In this document: positions 6,455 to 13,614 of the stretch, one piece after another
Layout of the letters: each line of letters opens with the position of its first letter
Numbering within the stretch: position 1 is the stretch's first letter
Translations under genes and position numbers: made by a program
Assembly: GCA_964651395.1 (NCBI GenBank)
Contig: CAZYXZ010000043.1
Location: 1 to 26,053, forward strand
Reading direction: 5' to 3'
DNA: 26,053 bases
From: CAZYXZ01 sp964651395
Lineage (GTDB): Bacteria; Actinomycetota; Actinomycetes; BP-191
The notes under the pieces: generated by a model
Told to the model about the DNA's origin: nothing
Seen by the model: only the letters and a program-made list of their open reading frames with translations
The model's database searches: none

Positions 6455-7522
6455 GTGCGCCGCGTGGTGTTCCGAGCTCTGCTCGTGGCAGCGGTGCTGG
6501 CCTCCGGCCACCTCTGGGTCGCCCGCGACAAGACCGTCCTGCTCGACGTCGACGGCCAGCAGCGCACGCTCCGGACGTTCGCGACCACGGTCGAGGACGT
6601 CCTGGCCCGCGCGCAGCTGCCGGTCGGCGCCCACGATGCGGTCGTGCCGGCGCCGGACACGCGCATCAGCGACGGCGGACGCATCGTCATCCGCCGAGGG
6701 CGCCAGCTCGACCTCGTGGTCAACGGCAAGCGCAGCACCGTCTGGGTCACCGCGCTCTCGGTCGAGGAGGCGCTGCGGCAGGTCAACGTCCGCGTCGACC
6801 AGACCGCCTTCGTGTCCGCCTCGCGCAGCCGCGGCATCCCTCTCGACGGCATGGCGGTCGAGGTGCGGCTACCCGCCCGCGTCCGGCTGGTTGCCGACGG
6901 CGCGAGCCGGGACGTCGTGACCACCGCGGCCACCGTGCGCGAGCTGCTGGCCGAGGCAGGGGTGACACTCGCCGCGACGGACAGCGCGTCGGTGGCGCTG
7001 AGCGCGTACCCGTCCGACGGTCTGACCCTGCGCATCACCCGGATCCGGGGCCGCGAGCTCGTCGAGACGACGGTCATCCCGCGCGACGAGGAACGCCGGC
7101 CGGACCCGACGATGTACCGCGGCAAGACGAAGGTGCTGGAGAGCGGCATCGACGGCCTGCGGGTCTCGCGCTACTCGGTCACGCTGGTCGACGGCAAGGT
7201 GACCAGCAAGCGGCTGGTCTCGCGCAAGGTCACTCGCGAGCCCAAGACGCGGGTGATCGCCTTCGGCACCAAGGACCCGCGGTTCCAGACCTGCAAGTCG
7301 ACCTGGTACCACCGCAGCGGGATGGTCGCCGCGCACCGGACGCTGCCCAAGGGCACCATCGTCCGCGTCGTGAACCTGGCGAACGGCAAGTCGGTCACGG
7401 TGACCATCGACGATCGGGGGCCGTACGGCGGACCGGACTACTGCATCGACCTCGGCGACGACGCCTTCGCGAGGATCGCGCACCTCGGCACCGGAGTGAT
7501 CTCGGTCAGACTCACCTGGTGA
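6455..7522 (+). CDS. Secreted DUF348-G5 protein with RlpA-like double-psi beta-barrel (rpfB position)
   Basis: 355 residues. The signal peptide or N-terminal anchor covers residues 1-23 (MRRVVFRALLVAAVLASGHL start). Three DUF348 (YabE-like) modules follow (about 26-81, 82-140, 141-196), then a G5 domain (about 199-268), then a C-terminal domain (about 273-355) of the RlpA double-psi beta-barrel type: STWYHRSG, AAHRTLPKGT, VNLANGKSV, DDRGPYGG, IDLG. H294 and D320 match the His and Asp needed for lytic transglycosylase activity in Pseudomonas RlpA. C280 and C330 could form a disulfide. M. tuberculosis RpfB at this locus has DUF348 repeats and G5, but ends in an Rpf lysozyme-like domain, which is absent here. 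The GTG at 6455 is the only start before an in-frame TGA at 6443; GGAG lies 4 nt upstream. It probably remodels peptidoglycan outside the membrane. rsmA follows after 40 nt. Confidence 0.88.
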   Translation: MRRVVFRALLVAAVLASGHLWVARDKTVLLDVDGQQRTLRTFATTVEDVLARAQLPVGAHDAVVPAPDTRISDGGRIVIRRGRQLDLVVNGKRSTVWVTALSVEEALRQVNVRVDQTAFVSASRSRGIPLDGMAVEVRLPARVRLVADGASRDVVTTAATVRELLAEAGVTLAATDSASVALSAYPSDGLTLRITRIRGRELVETTVIPRDEERRPDPTMYRGKTKVLESGIDGLRVSRYSVTLVDGKVTSKRLVSRKVTREPKTRVIAFGTKDPRFQTCKSTWYHRSGMVAAHRTLPKGTIVRVVNLANGKSVTVTIDDRGPYGGPDYCIDLGDDAFARIAHLGTGVISVRLTW

Positions 7523-7562
7523 CCCCTGCGTCGCGCCGGAGGCGCGCATTGAGTCGGTGGGC

Positions 7563-8378
7563 ATGAGTGGGAGCCTCCTCGGACCGGCCGAGGTCCGCCG
7601 TCGCGCCGCCGAGCTGGGTCTGCGGCCGACCAAGTCCCTCGGCCAGAACTTCGTCGTCGACGCGAACACGGTGCGGCGCATCGTGCGACTGGCCGACGTC
7701 GGTCCCGACGACGTGGTGCTCGAGGTCGGCCCAGGTCTCGGTTCGCTGACCCAGGGCCTGCTGTCCGCCGTACGCCGCGTGGTTGCGGTCGAGATCGACC
7801 CGCTGCTGGCCGGCGCCCTGTCGGCGAGCACCGGCGACCTCGAGGTGCTGACCGAGGACGCGCTCCGCGTCCGCGAGGTGCCGGGGCCGCCCCCCACCGC
7901 GCTGGTGGCGAACCTGCCGTACAACGTCGCGGTGCCGGTCGTGCTGCACGTCCTCGCGACGTTCCCGTCGGTCGAGCGCGGGCTGGTGATGGTGCAGCAG
8001 GAGGTGGCCGACCGGCTGGTCGCACCCCCTGGCAGCCGGACGTACGGCGTCCCCTCGGTGAAGGTGGCCTGGTACGCCGCGGCGACGAAGGCCGGGTCGG
8101 TGCCGCGCTCGGTCTTCTGGCCCGTGCCCAACGTCGACTCCGGTCTGGTAGCGCTGCGCCGGCGTCCTCCGCCCGAGGGAGACCGGGCGCGGACGTTCGC
8201 GGTCGTCGACGCCGCCTTCGCACAGCGGCGCAAGACACTGCGGGCCGCGCTCGCCGGCTGGGCCGGCAGTCCGGCGGAGGCCGAGCGCGTCGTCCGCTCC
8301 GCGGGTGTCGACCCGGGTCTGCGCGGCGAAGCTCTCACTGTCGCGGACTTCGCCCGCATCGCGAGCGCCAAGGGTTGA
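7563..8378 (+). CDS. rsmA: 16S rRNA dimethyladenosine transferase RsmA (KsgA)
   Basis: SAM-dependent Rossmann-fold methyltransferase of 271 residues that dimethylates the two adjacent adenosines near the 3' end of 16S rRNA during small-subunit maturation. It shows PTKSLGQNFVVD, the SAM-binding VLEVGPGLGSLT, the acidic VEIDPLL, and the catalytic NLPYNV motif; the small helical C-terminal domain (AFAQRRKTLRAAL) is intact. I chose ATG 7563; a GTG at 7557 is also possible, and neither has a strong Shine-Dalgarno. It sits between the G5/RlpA-like gene and ispE, the conserved rpfB-ksgA-ispE order. Confidence 0.95.
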   Translation: MSGSLLGPAEVRRRAAELGLRPTKSLGQNFVVDANTVRRIVRLADVGPDDVVLEVGPGLGSLTQGLLSAVRRVVAVEIDPLLAGALSASTGDLEVLTEDALRVREVPGPPPTALVANLPYNVAVPVVLHVLATFPSVERGLVMVQQEVADRLVAPPGSRTYGVPSVKVAWYAAATKAGSVPRSVFWPVPNVDSGLVALRRRPPPEGDRARTFAVVDAAFAQRRKTLRAALAGWAGSPAEAERVVRSAGVDPGLRGEALTVADFARIASAKG

Positions 8379-8386
8379 ATGGTGTC

Positions 8387-8533
8387 GTGAACGACGACGC
8401 CACGACCCGAGTGCGGCTGGTGCGCCGGTCGCACCGGCACTCGCTCTGGCGCCGGTGCCGTGGCCACTGGATGCTGCGGCCGGCCACCGCGCTCTTCGGT
8501 TGGGCTCCGCCGGCACCGATCGCGGTCGGTTGA
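8387..8533 (+). CDS. Candidate 48-residue basic small protein, coupled to ispE
   Basis: This open frame fills the 154-bp gap between rsmA and ispE. It starts at GTG 8387 and its TGA (8531-8533) overlaps the ispE ATG (8533) as TGATG. The product begins MNDDATTRVRLVRRSHRHS and holds 9 Arg, 3 His and 3 Trp in 48 residues. No homolog is recognised. The start has only a weak, distant AGGG and no good Shine-Dalgarno; TTGAAT 6 nt upstream might be a poor -10 box. The exact TGATG join suggests translational coupling, but high-GC DNA produces long open frames by chance, and the region also contains an 8-bp RNA-type hairpin. It may be a leader peptide, a small protein or untranslated. Confidence 0.35.
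   Translation: MNDDATTRVRLVRRSHRHSLWRRCRGHWMLRPATALFGWAPPAPIAVG
8433..8460 (+). other. Hairpin in the rsmA-ispE gap
   Basis: GCACCGGC and GCCGGTGC form a perfect 8-bp stem around a loop of about 12 nt, inside the candidate small ORF. There is no U-tract, so it is not an intrinsic terminator; it could be RNA structure affecting ispE expression, or chance in GC-rich DNA. Confidence 0.25.
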
Positions 8534-9414
8534 TGGTCTCGGTTCGCGTCCCCGCGAAGGTGAACCTCTTCCTCGGCGTCGGTGCTCCGCGCGACGACGG
8601 CTTCCACGAGGTCACCACCGTCCTCCAGGCGGTGTCGCTGTATGACGACGTGTTCGCCGTACCGGGGGAGGACGTCACGTGCACCGTGGCCGGCGAAGGG
8701 GCCGGACTGGTGCCGCCCGGCGACGGCAACCTCGCGGTCGCGGCGGCCCGGCTGCTGGCGGAGCGCACGGGCGTGGCGCCGGCGGTCGCGCTGCGGCTGG
8801 ACAAGGACATCCCCGTCGCCGGCGGGATGGCCGGCGGCTCGGCCGACGCCGCGGGCGCGCTGGTCGCGTGCGACGCGCTCTGGCAGAGCGGGGCGACGAA
8901 GCCGCAGCTGGCCGAACTGGCCGCGGAGCTCGGCAGCGACGTGCCCTTCCTGCTGTCCGGCGGCACCGCGCTCGGCGTGGGCCGCGGCGAGCAGCTCACG
9001 CCCGTCCTCGCGCGCGGGAGCTACCACTGGGTCTTCGCCCTCGCCGACCGGGGCCTGGCCACCGAGAAGGTCTACGCCGAGCACGACCGGCAGCCACCGC
9101 CGGCGCCGGTCCAGCCCGACGACGTACTGGCGGCGTTGCGGTCAGGCGACGTGAAAGCGCTGGCCGCGGCGCTGCACAACGACCTCCAGGCGGCGGCCCT
9201 GCGGCTGCGCCCGTCGCTGCAGCGCACCCTCGACACCGGGCTCGACCTCGGCGCCGTGGGTGCGGTGCTGTCCGGGTCGGGGCCGACGTGCGCGTTCCTC
9301 GTCGCGGACGAGGAGGCCGGTGTCGCACTGGCGGCAGCACTCGCCGGGGCAGGTGTGTGCCGCTCGGTGCGCACGGCGACCGGCCCGGTCCCCGGTGCGC
9401 GGGTGACCGGCTAG
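8533..9414 (+). CDS. ispE: 4-diphosphocytidyl-2-C-methyl-D-erythritol kinase
   Basis: GHMP-superfamily kinase of 293 residues that phosphorylates CDP-methylerythritol in the MEP pathway, feeding isoprenoid and undecaprenyl carrier synthesis. It begins MVSVRVPAKVNLFLGVG, has the ATP-binding glycine-rich PVAGGMAGGSADAAGAL at about residues 95-111, and the C-terminal LSGSGPTCAF motif. ATG 8533 fits the family N-terminus; the frame is open further upstream, but that lies inside rsmA. The start overlaps the stop of a 48-codon small ORF. Its TAG stop shares CTAG with the stop of the convergent TetR gene. Confidence 0.95.
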   Translation: MVSVRVPAKVNLFLGVGAPRDDGFHEVTTVLQAVSLYDDVFAVPGEDVTCTVAGEGAGLVPPGDGNLAVAAARLLAERTGVAPAVALRLDKDIPVAGGMAGGSADAAGALVACDALWQSGATKPQLAELAAELGSDVPFLLSGGTALGVGRGEQLTPVLARGSYHWVFALADRGLATEKVYAEHDRQPPPAPVQPDDVLAALRSGDVKALAAALHNDLQAAALRLRPSLQRTLDTGLDLGAVGAVLSGSGPTCAFLVADEEAGVALAAALAGAGVCRSVRTATGPVPGARVTG

Positions 9415-10118
9415 CTCTTGGACTTGGTCCGCATCGTCGGCTTGGGCTCGAGGTGGCCGAGGCCGTTCCAGGCCAGGTTGACCAGGTGCGCGGCCACCTC
9501 GTCGCGCGACGGCTTGCGCGCGTCGAGCCACCACTGTCCGGTGAGCGCGACCATGCCGACGAGTGCCTGCGCGTACAGCGCAGCCAGCTTCGTGCTGTAA
9601 CCGCGCGCCTTGAACTCGGCCACGAGGATGTACTCGACCTGCGTCGCGATGTCGCCGATCAGGCTGGCGAACGTGCCCGAGGAGCTCGCGACCGGCGAGT
9701 CGCGGACCATGATGCGGAAGCCGTCGCTCTCGGTCTCGATGTAGTCGAGGAGGGCCACGGCCGCCTGCTCGAGCAGGACGCGCGGGTGACCGCCGGTGAG
9801 GGCGCTGGTCACCTTGTCGAGCAGTGACTGCATCTCCCGGTCGACCACGACGGCGTACAGGCCTTCCTTGCCGCCGAAGTGCTCGTAGACCACCGGCTTG
9901 GAGACGCCCGCGCGGTGGGCGATCTCCTCGATCGACGTCGCATCGAAGCCACGTTCGGCGAAGAGCTTCTTGGCCACGTCGAGCAGCTGCTCACGCCGCT
10001 GCTGGCCGGTCATCCGGACGCGGGAGGTCTCGCCCTTCGACGGCTTGGAGTCCTCGGTGCCGGGCCGTTCCCGCTCGTCGGTGGCCACGGCGCTAGAGCC
10101 TGCCACGACAACGTGCAT
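9411..10118 (-). CDS. TetR-family transcriptional regulator (desaturase-linked)
   Basis: 235 residues from ATG 10118. A Lys/Glu-rich N-terminal tail of about 38 residues precedes a canonical TetR HTH: LFAERGFDATSIEEIAHRAG, then VSKPVVYEHFGGKEGLY (about 52-88). The C-terminal all-helical domain (about 95-215) would bind a ligand and form the dimer. The ATG overlaps the desaturase TGA as TGATG, giving tight coupling; GTG 10088 or ATG 10013 are alternative starts that would shorten the tail. By context it probably controls the desaturase operon through the TTACGG repeats at 11086-11125 and may sense an acyl-CoA or similar lipid; this is inference. M. tuberculosis also has a TetR gene (Rv1019) in this neighbourhood, but beside mfd. 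Confidence 0.9.
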   Translation of the reverse strand: MHVVVAGSSAVATDERERPGTEDSKPSKGETSRVRMTGQQRREQLLDVAKKLFAERGFDATSIEEIAHRAGVSKPVVYEHFGGKEGLYAVVVDREMQSLLDKVTSALTGGHPRVLLEQAAVALLDYIETESDGFRIMVRDSPVASSSGTFASLIGDIATQVEYILVAEFKARGYSTKLAALYAQALVGMVALTGQWWLDARKPSRDEVAAHLVNLAWNGLGHLEPKPTMRTKSKS

Positions 10119-11065
10119 CAACCCTGACGGCGCGCCGCCAGCCGCTCGGCCTGCGGCCAGCGGACGTCGGTCGCCCAGCCCAGGCGCTCGAAGAGGCGGA
10201 TGAACCAGGCGGTCGAGTCGATCTGCCCGCGCTCGACACCATGGCGGGCGGCGGTCGGCTCGGCGTGGTGCAGGTTGTGCCAGTTCTCGCCCATCGCGAC
10301 GACGGCCAGCGGCCAGCAGTTGGTGCTCTGGTCGCGCGTCGCGAACGGGCGGCGGCCGAAGGTGTGGCAGACCGAGTTGATGCTCCACGTGACGTGGTGG
10401 AGAAACGCGACACGCACCAGCCCGGCCCAGAACAGCGCGGACAGTGCACCGGTGATGCTCCAGGTGACCAGGCCTCCGATGACGGCGGGCAGCAGGAGCG
10501 AGATCGCGACGAACGCGGGGAACAACCGTCCGATCCGCCGGATGTCGTGGTCGGCGAGCAGGTCCGGGGCGTACTTCGCAGCCGGCGTCTGCTCCATGTC
10601 GAACAGCCAGCCCATGTGCGCGTGCCAGAGGCCCTTCAGCATCGGCGCGACGCCCTCGCCGTAGCGGTGCGGGGAGTGCGGGTCACCGGGCTGGTCGCTG
10701 AACGCGTGGTGCTTGCGGTGGTCGGCGACCCACTGGGTGACCGGGCCCTGCACGGCGAGAGAGCCCGCGACGGCCAGGCCGACGCGCAGTCCGCGGTTGG
10801 CCTTGAACGAACCGTGCGTGAAGTAGCGGTGGAAGCCGACGGTGATGCCGTGGCCGGCGACGACGTACATCGCGACCGCGAGGCCGATGTTCAGCGGCGT
10901 GATGCTGTGGCTCCACAGCAGCGGTACGCCGAGCAGCAGCGCCGCGAACGGGAGCGTGACGAAGAGGACGAGGGCGATCTGCTCCCACCGGTGCTTGCGC
11001 ACCACGGGCACCGGGCGGGTGACGAGGGGCTCCGCGGTGACGGGGCGCTCGAGCGTGACGGTCAT
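10118..11065 (-). CDS. Membrane fatty-acid (acyl-CoA delta-9-type) desaturase
   Basis: 315-residue integral membrane di-iron desaturase that introduces a double bond into acyl chains with O2 and reductant. The three histidine clusters are complete: HRYFTH (79-84), HRKHH (116-120) and HNLHH (263-267). Hydrophobic segments at about 30-70, 95-112 and 182-222 give the usual four-helix topology. The match is to the stearoyl-CoA desaturase family (PF00487), not the soluble ACP desaturases. The ATG at 11065 is preceded by a purine-rich AGGAAGAGAG. It is followed directly by the TetR gene (TGATG overlap) and preceded by repeated TTACGG operator-like sites. It adjusts membrane lipid unsaturation; the electron donor is not encoded here. 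Confidence 0.95.
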   Translation of the reverse strand: MTVTLERPVTAEPLVTRPVPVVRKHRWEQIALVLFVTLPFAALLLGVPLLWSHSITPLNIGLAVAMYVVAGHGITVGFHRYFTHGSFKANRGLRVGLAVAGSLAVQGPVTQWVADHRKHHAFSDQPGDPHSPHRYGEGVAPMLKGLWHAHMGWLFDMEQTPAAKYAPDLLADHDIRRIGRLFPAFVAISLLLPAVIGGLVTWSITGALSALFWAGLVRVAFLHHVTWSINSVCHTFGRRPFATRDQSTNCWPLAVVAMGENWHNLHHAEPTAARHGVERGQIDSTAWFIRLFERLGWATDVRWPQAERLAARRQG

Positions 11066-11085
11066 CCGGCTCTCTTCCTGCTCGC

Positions 11086-11125
11086 TTACGGCTACGCAAC
11101 CGTAACCTACTCAACCGTAAGTTAC
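11086..11125 (-). promoter_or_regulatory. Promoter/operator of the desaturase-tetR operon
   Basis: In the gene direction there are two direct repeats, TTACGGTTGAGTAG and TTACGGTTGCGTAG, 15 bp apart, followed by an inverted CCGTAA. On the plus strand this gives TTACGG (11086-11091)-N8-CCGTAA (11100-11105) and a further CCGTAA (11115-11120), plus a GTAAGTTAC palindrome (11117-11125). A TAGGTT -10 box lies inside the array (minus strand, 11109-11104). This AT-richer block stands out from its surroundings and is the likely binding site of the coupled TetR protein. Confidence 0.65.
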
Positions 11126-11140
11126 AAGCTGCGGCAAGAC

Positions 11141-11896
11141 TCAGCTGAGCGCGGCGGCGAGCCGGAAGTCAGCGGCCTCGCCCGAGTTCCAGTCGCGGAG
11201 GCTGCCGATGTAGAGGCCACGCACGACCCAGAGGAAGTAGAGGCCGGCCGGCACCGCCAGGACGTCGATCAACAACCCGTGCGGGTCGAAGACGTAGCGG
11301 CCGGACACGGCGTAGGCGCCGTACACGCCGTGCATGAACGCGCAGGTCGGGAAGATGCCGACGAGCGACAGCCCGGACACCGACCACGCCTCGCCCCGCG
11401 CCCGCCGCGCGAGCTGCGTCCGCGCGAGGAAGTAGCCGATGGCGCAGTAGATGACGACCAGCATGATGTTGGGCACGACGCGCCAGTTCGCCCGCATGGT
11501 CGGCAGTGCGTAGACACCCGCGAGGAGCAGGGCGAGGTACCCCGCGCCGACCAGCGGCAGGGCGACCAGCCAGGTCGGTGTCTCACCGATGTGCCGATCA
11601 CCGCGCCCGCCGAGGAAGGCCTCGATCCGCAGGTACAGCCAGGTGAGGCCCATGGGGAGGCCGACCAGCACCGCGACCAGGTCCAGCGGTCCGCCGGCCC
11701 GGCCGTACACGAGGTTGTGCAGGCCGTGTTCGACGTGGTGCGGCCCGCAGGTGAACGCCATCGCGACCCAGGCGGCGCCGAAGTGGCTGAACCCCATCGT
11801 TGTCCAGCCGCGCTTCATGTCGACGAGCGTGAGGACCCCGTAAGTCGTGTACGCCATGCCCAGGACGAGGTTGAGGAGGCCGACCAGCACGCTCAT
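11141..11896 (-). CDS. Unrecognised seven-TM protein with His/Cys-rich loop
   Basis: 251 residues with about seven hydrophobic segments (about 3-25, 34-50, 72-92, 108-130, 141-160, 172-195, 208-230). I do not recognise the family. A His cluster follows the second segment: TCGPHHVEHGLHN (C50, H53, H54, H57, H60), and further His/Cys occur at H38, C185, H189 and H206, so metal or haem binding is possible but unproven. The ATG overlaps the TGA of the upstream histidine kinase by 4 nt (ATGA), so the two are made together and may act as a sensor pair. The desaturase follows 75 nt downstream, with its own promoter/operator in the gap. Confidence 0.75.
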   Translation of the reverse strand: MSVLVGLLNLVLGMAYTTYGVLTLVDMKRGWTTMGFSHFGAAWVAMAFTCGPHHVEHGLHNLVYGRAGGPLDLVAVLVGLPMGLTWLYLRIEAFLGGRGDRHIGETPTWLVALPLVGAGYLALLLAGVYALPTMRANWRVVPNIMLVVIYCAIGYFLARTQLARRARGEAWSVSGLSLVGIFPTCAFMHGVYGAYAVSGRYVFDPHGLLIDVLAVPAGLYFLWVVRGLYIGSLRDWNSGEAADFRLAAALS

Positions 11897-13575
11897 CCGC
11901 TCGGCACACCGATCTGGCGCATGAACTCGCGGATGATCGACGCTTCGCCAGCGTCCGCGGGTGTGCGCGGCTGGGGCAGGTCCGCCCGCGCGAGCAGGAC
12001 GGTGAACGTGCTGCCACTGCCGAGCCGGCTCTCGACCGACACGTCGCCGGCCATGGCGTCGACGAGGGACCGGACGATGTAGAGGCCGATCCCGGTGCCA
12101 CCGAAGCGGCGGCCCTCGCTGCGCTCGCCCTGCCAGAAGCGGTCGAAGCAGTGCGCCATCTGGCTCTCGTCCATGCCGACACCCCGGTCGCGGACTTCGA
12201 TGACGACACCGCGTCGGCCCGTCCTGACGGCGATCTCGATCGGGGTCCGGTCGGGGGAGTACTTCACCGCGTTCTCGAGCAGGTGGTCGATCACGGTCGT
12301 GACCGCGTCCGGGTCGCCGAGCGCCGGCGGCACCCCGTCGTCGAAGCGGGTGCTGATGGGGGCGCCCGTGGCCGCGCCGAGACTCGCGGCGCGCTCCGCG
12401 ACGATCTCCGTGACGTCGACCGGCTGCCGAGCGACGTGGACGTGGCCGGCATCGATGCGGCTGGACAGCAGCAGCCGGTCGACGATCTTGCCCAGCTCCT
12501 CGGATCGGCGAAGCACGGTGGTCAACGCCTGCTGCCGGTCGTCGGCGGACATGCCGGGGTTCACGACCAGGGTCTGCGCGTAGCCGCGGATGACGGTCAA
12601 CGGCGTCTTGAGCTCATGCGAGGCGGTGGCCAGGAAGAGCGTCTTCGCCTCCTCGGCCTCCTTCAGCCGGGTGATGTCCCGCAGCGAGTGGACGACCTCG
12701 TCCAGGGTGTCGTCCGGGCGGATGACGGCGGTCACCGAGGCCAGCAACGGCTGGCGACGGCCGTCGGGCAGCTGTCGCCAGACTTCAGCGCCCTCCTGCG
12801 CCGCCGCACGCAGGGCGACCAGTGCGCAACCCTCCGAGCAGTCCAGTCGACGCGCGCCCTGGTGCAGGCCGAGCAGCTCGTCGCAGTGCCGGCCGATCGC
12901 CGCGTCGGCCTCGTGCCCGAGCTGGCTCTCGGCGGAGGCGTTCCACTGGCGGACCAGGCCCCGCCCGTCCGTCACCACGACGGCATCCGCGACCCGGGCC
13001 AGGACAGCGCCCGTGCGCTCCTCCGAGAGCTGCAGCTCGCCGTGGAGGCGCCGCCGCGCGACGCCGAGCGCGTCCCCGCCGAGGCTGCATGCCAGCAGCA
13101 GCCCGCAGGCGAGCACCGGGCCGGGCTCCACCTCAGGTCCCCCCGCAGTCCAGCCGGGGATGCCGTAGGCGCCCATGCCGGCCAGACCGGTCAGCAGGCC
13201 GAGCCGCCAGCCGGCGCGGAAGGACAGCAGCGCGACGGTGCCGGCGCCGCAGAGGACGAGCAACGAACCCAGCGCGGGGTAGCGAAGCCACAGCATGCCG
13301 AGCAACGTCAGGTCCCCGGCGGCCAGCACCACCGCCGAGACGCGACCGACGAACCGGCTCCGGACCACGAGTGACACGGCCGTCCACGGGATCCAGGCGA
13401 GCGCGACGAGCACCGCGATCCGCGTGCGCTCAGGTGCGGTCAGGTCCAGCAGCGGAAGCGCTGCGGCGACGGCCATGCCGGCCGCAGCGCGGATGACGCA
13501 CACCTGCGCAGCCGTCGGCGAGACCACGTCTTCGTCGACAGCCCGCGTGCGCGCGGAAGCCGCTCTGGCGCTCAT
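11893..13575 (-). CDS. Membrane PAS sensor histidine kinase (orphan)
   Basis: 560 residues. Six N-terminal TM segments (about 24-170) are followed by a PAS domain (about 185-303), a HisKA domain with phospho-acceptor H320 in SHELKTPL, and a HATPase_c domain with the N box (N435), DRGVGM (463-468) and GGTGIGL (492-498). All catalytic boxes are intact, so it should be an active kinase. The PAS domain has C231, C246 and C250 in the arrangement IGRHCDELLG...CSEGCAL, like redox- or metal-responsive PAS domains. No response regulator is encoded in the window. It is coupled by ATGA to an unknown 7-TM protein, with a desaturase downstream; control of membrane state, as DesK does for desaturase in Bacillus, is a plausible analogy only. 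An 8-bp inverted repeat lies 17 nt upstream of the start. Confidence 0.92.
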   Translation of the reverse strand: MSARAASARTRAVDEDVVSPTAAQVCVIRAAAGMAVAAALPLLDLTAPERTRIAVLVALAWIPWTAVSLVVRSRFVGRVSAVVLAAGDLTLLGMLWLRYPALGSLLVLCGAGTVALLSFRAGWRLGLLTGLAGMGAYGIPGWTAGGPEVEPGPVLACGLLLACSLGGDALGVARRRLHGELQLSEERTGAVLARVADAVVVTDGRGLVRQWNASAESQLGHEADAAIGRHCDELLGLHQGARRLDCSEGCALVALRAAAQEGAEVWRQLPDGRRQPLLASVTAVIRPDDTLDEVVHSLRDITRLKEAEEAKTLFLATASHELKTPLTVIRGYAQTLVVNPGMSADDRQQALTTVLRRSEELGKIVDRLLLSSRIDAGHVHVARQPVDVTEIVAERAASLGAATGAPISTRFDDGVPPALGDPDAVTTVIDHLLENAVKYSPDRTPIEIAVRTGRRGVVIEVRDRGVGMDESQMAHCFDRFWQGERSEGRRFGGTGIGLYIVRSLVDAMAGDVSVESRLGSGSTFTVLLARADLPQPRTPADAGEASIIREFMRQIGVPSG

Positions 13576-13591
13576 GACGGCACGACGCTAG

Positions 13592-13614
13592 ATATCGGCG
13601 CCCCTGGCCGATAT
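13592..13614. promoter_or_regulatory. Inverted repeat upstream of the histidine kinase
   Basis: ATATCGGC-N7-GCCGATAT is a perfect 8-bp inverted repeat 17 bp from the kinase ATG. On the minus strand a TAGCGT (TAnnnT) box lies between it and the start, so the repeat would overlap the -35 region as an operator. It is AT-rich relative to its surroundings. The rest of the 13576-13805 gap holds no supported gene. Confidence 0.4.
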
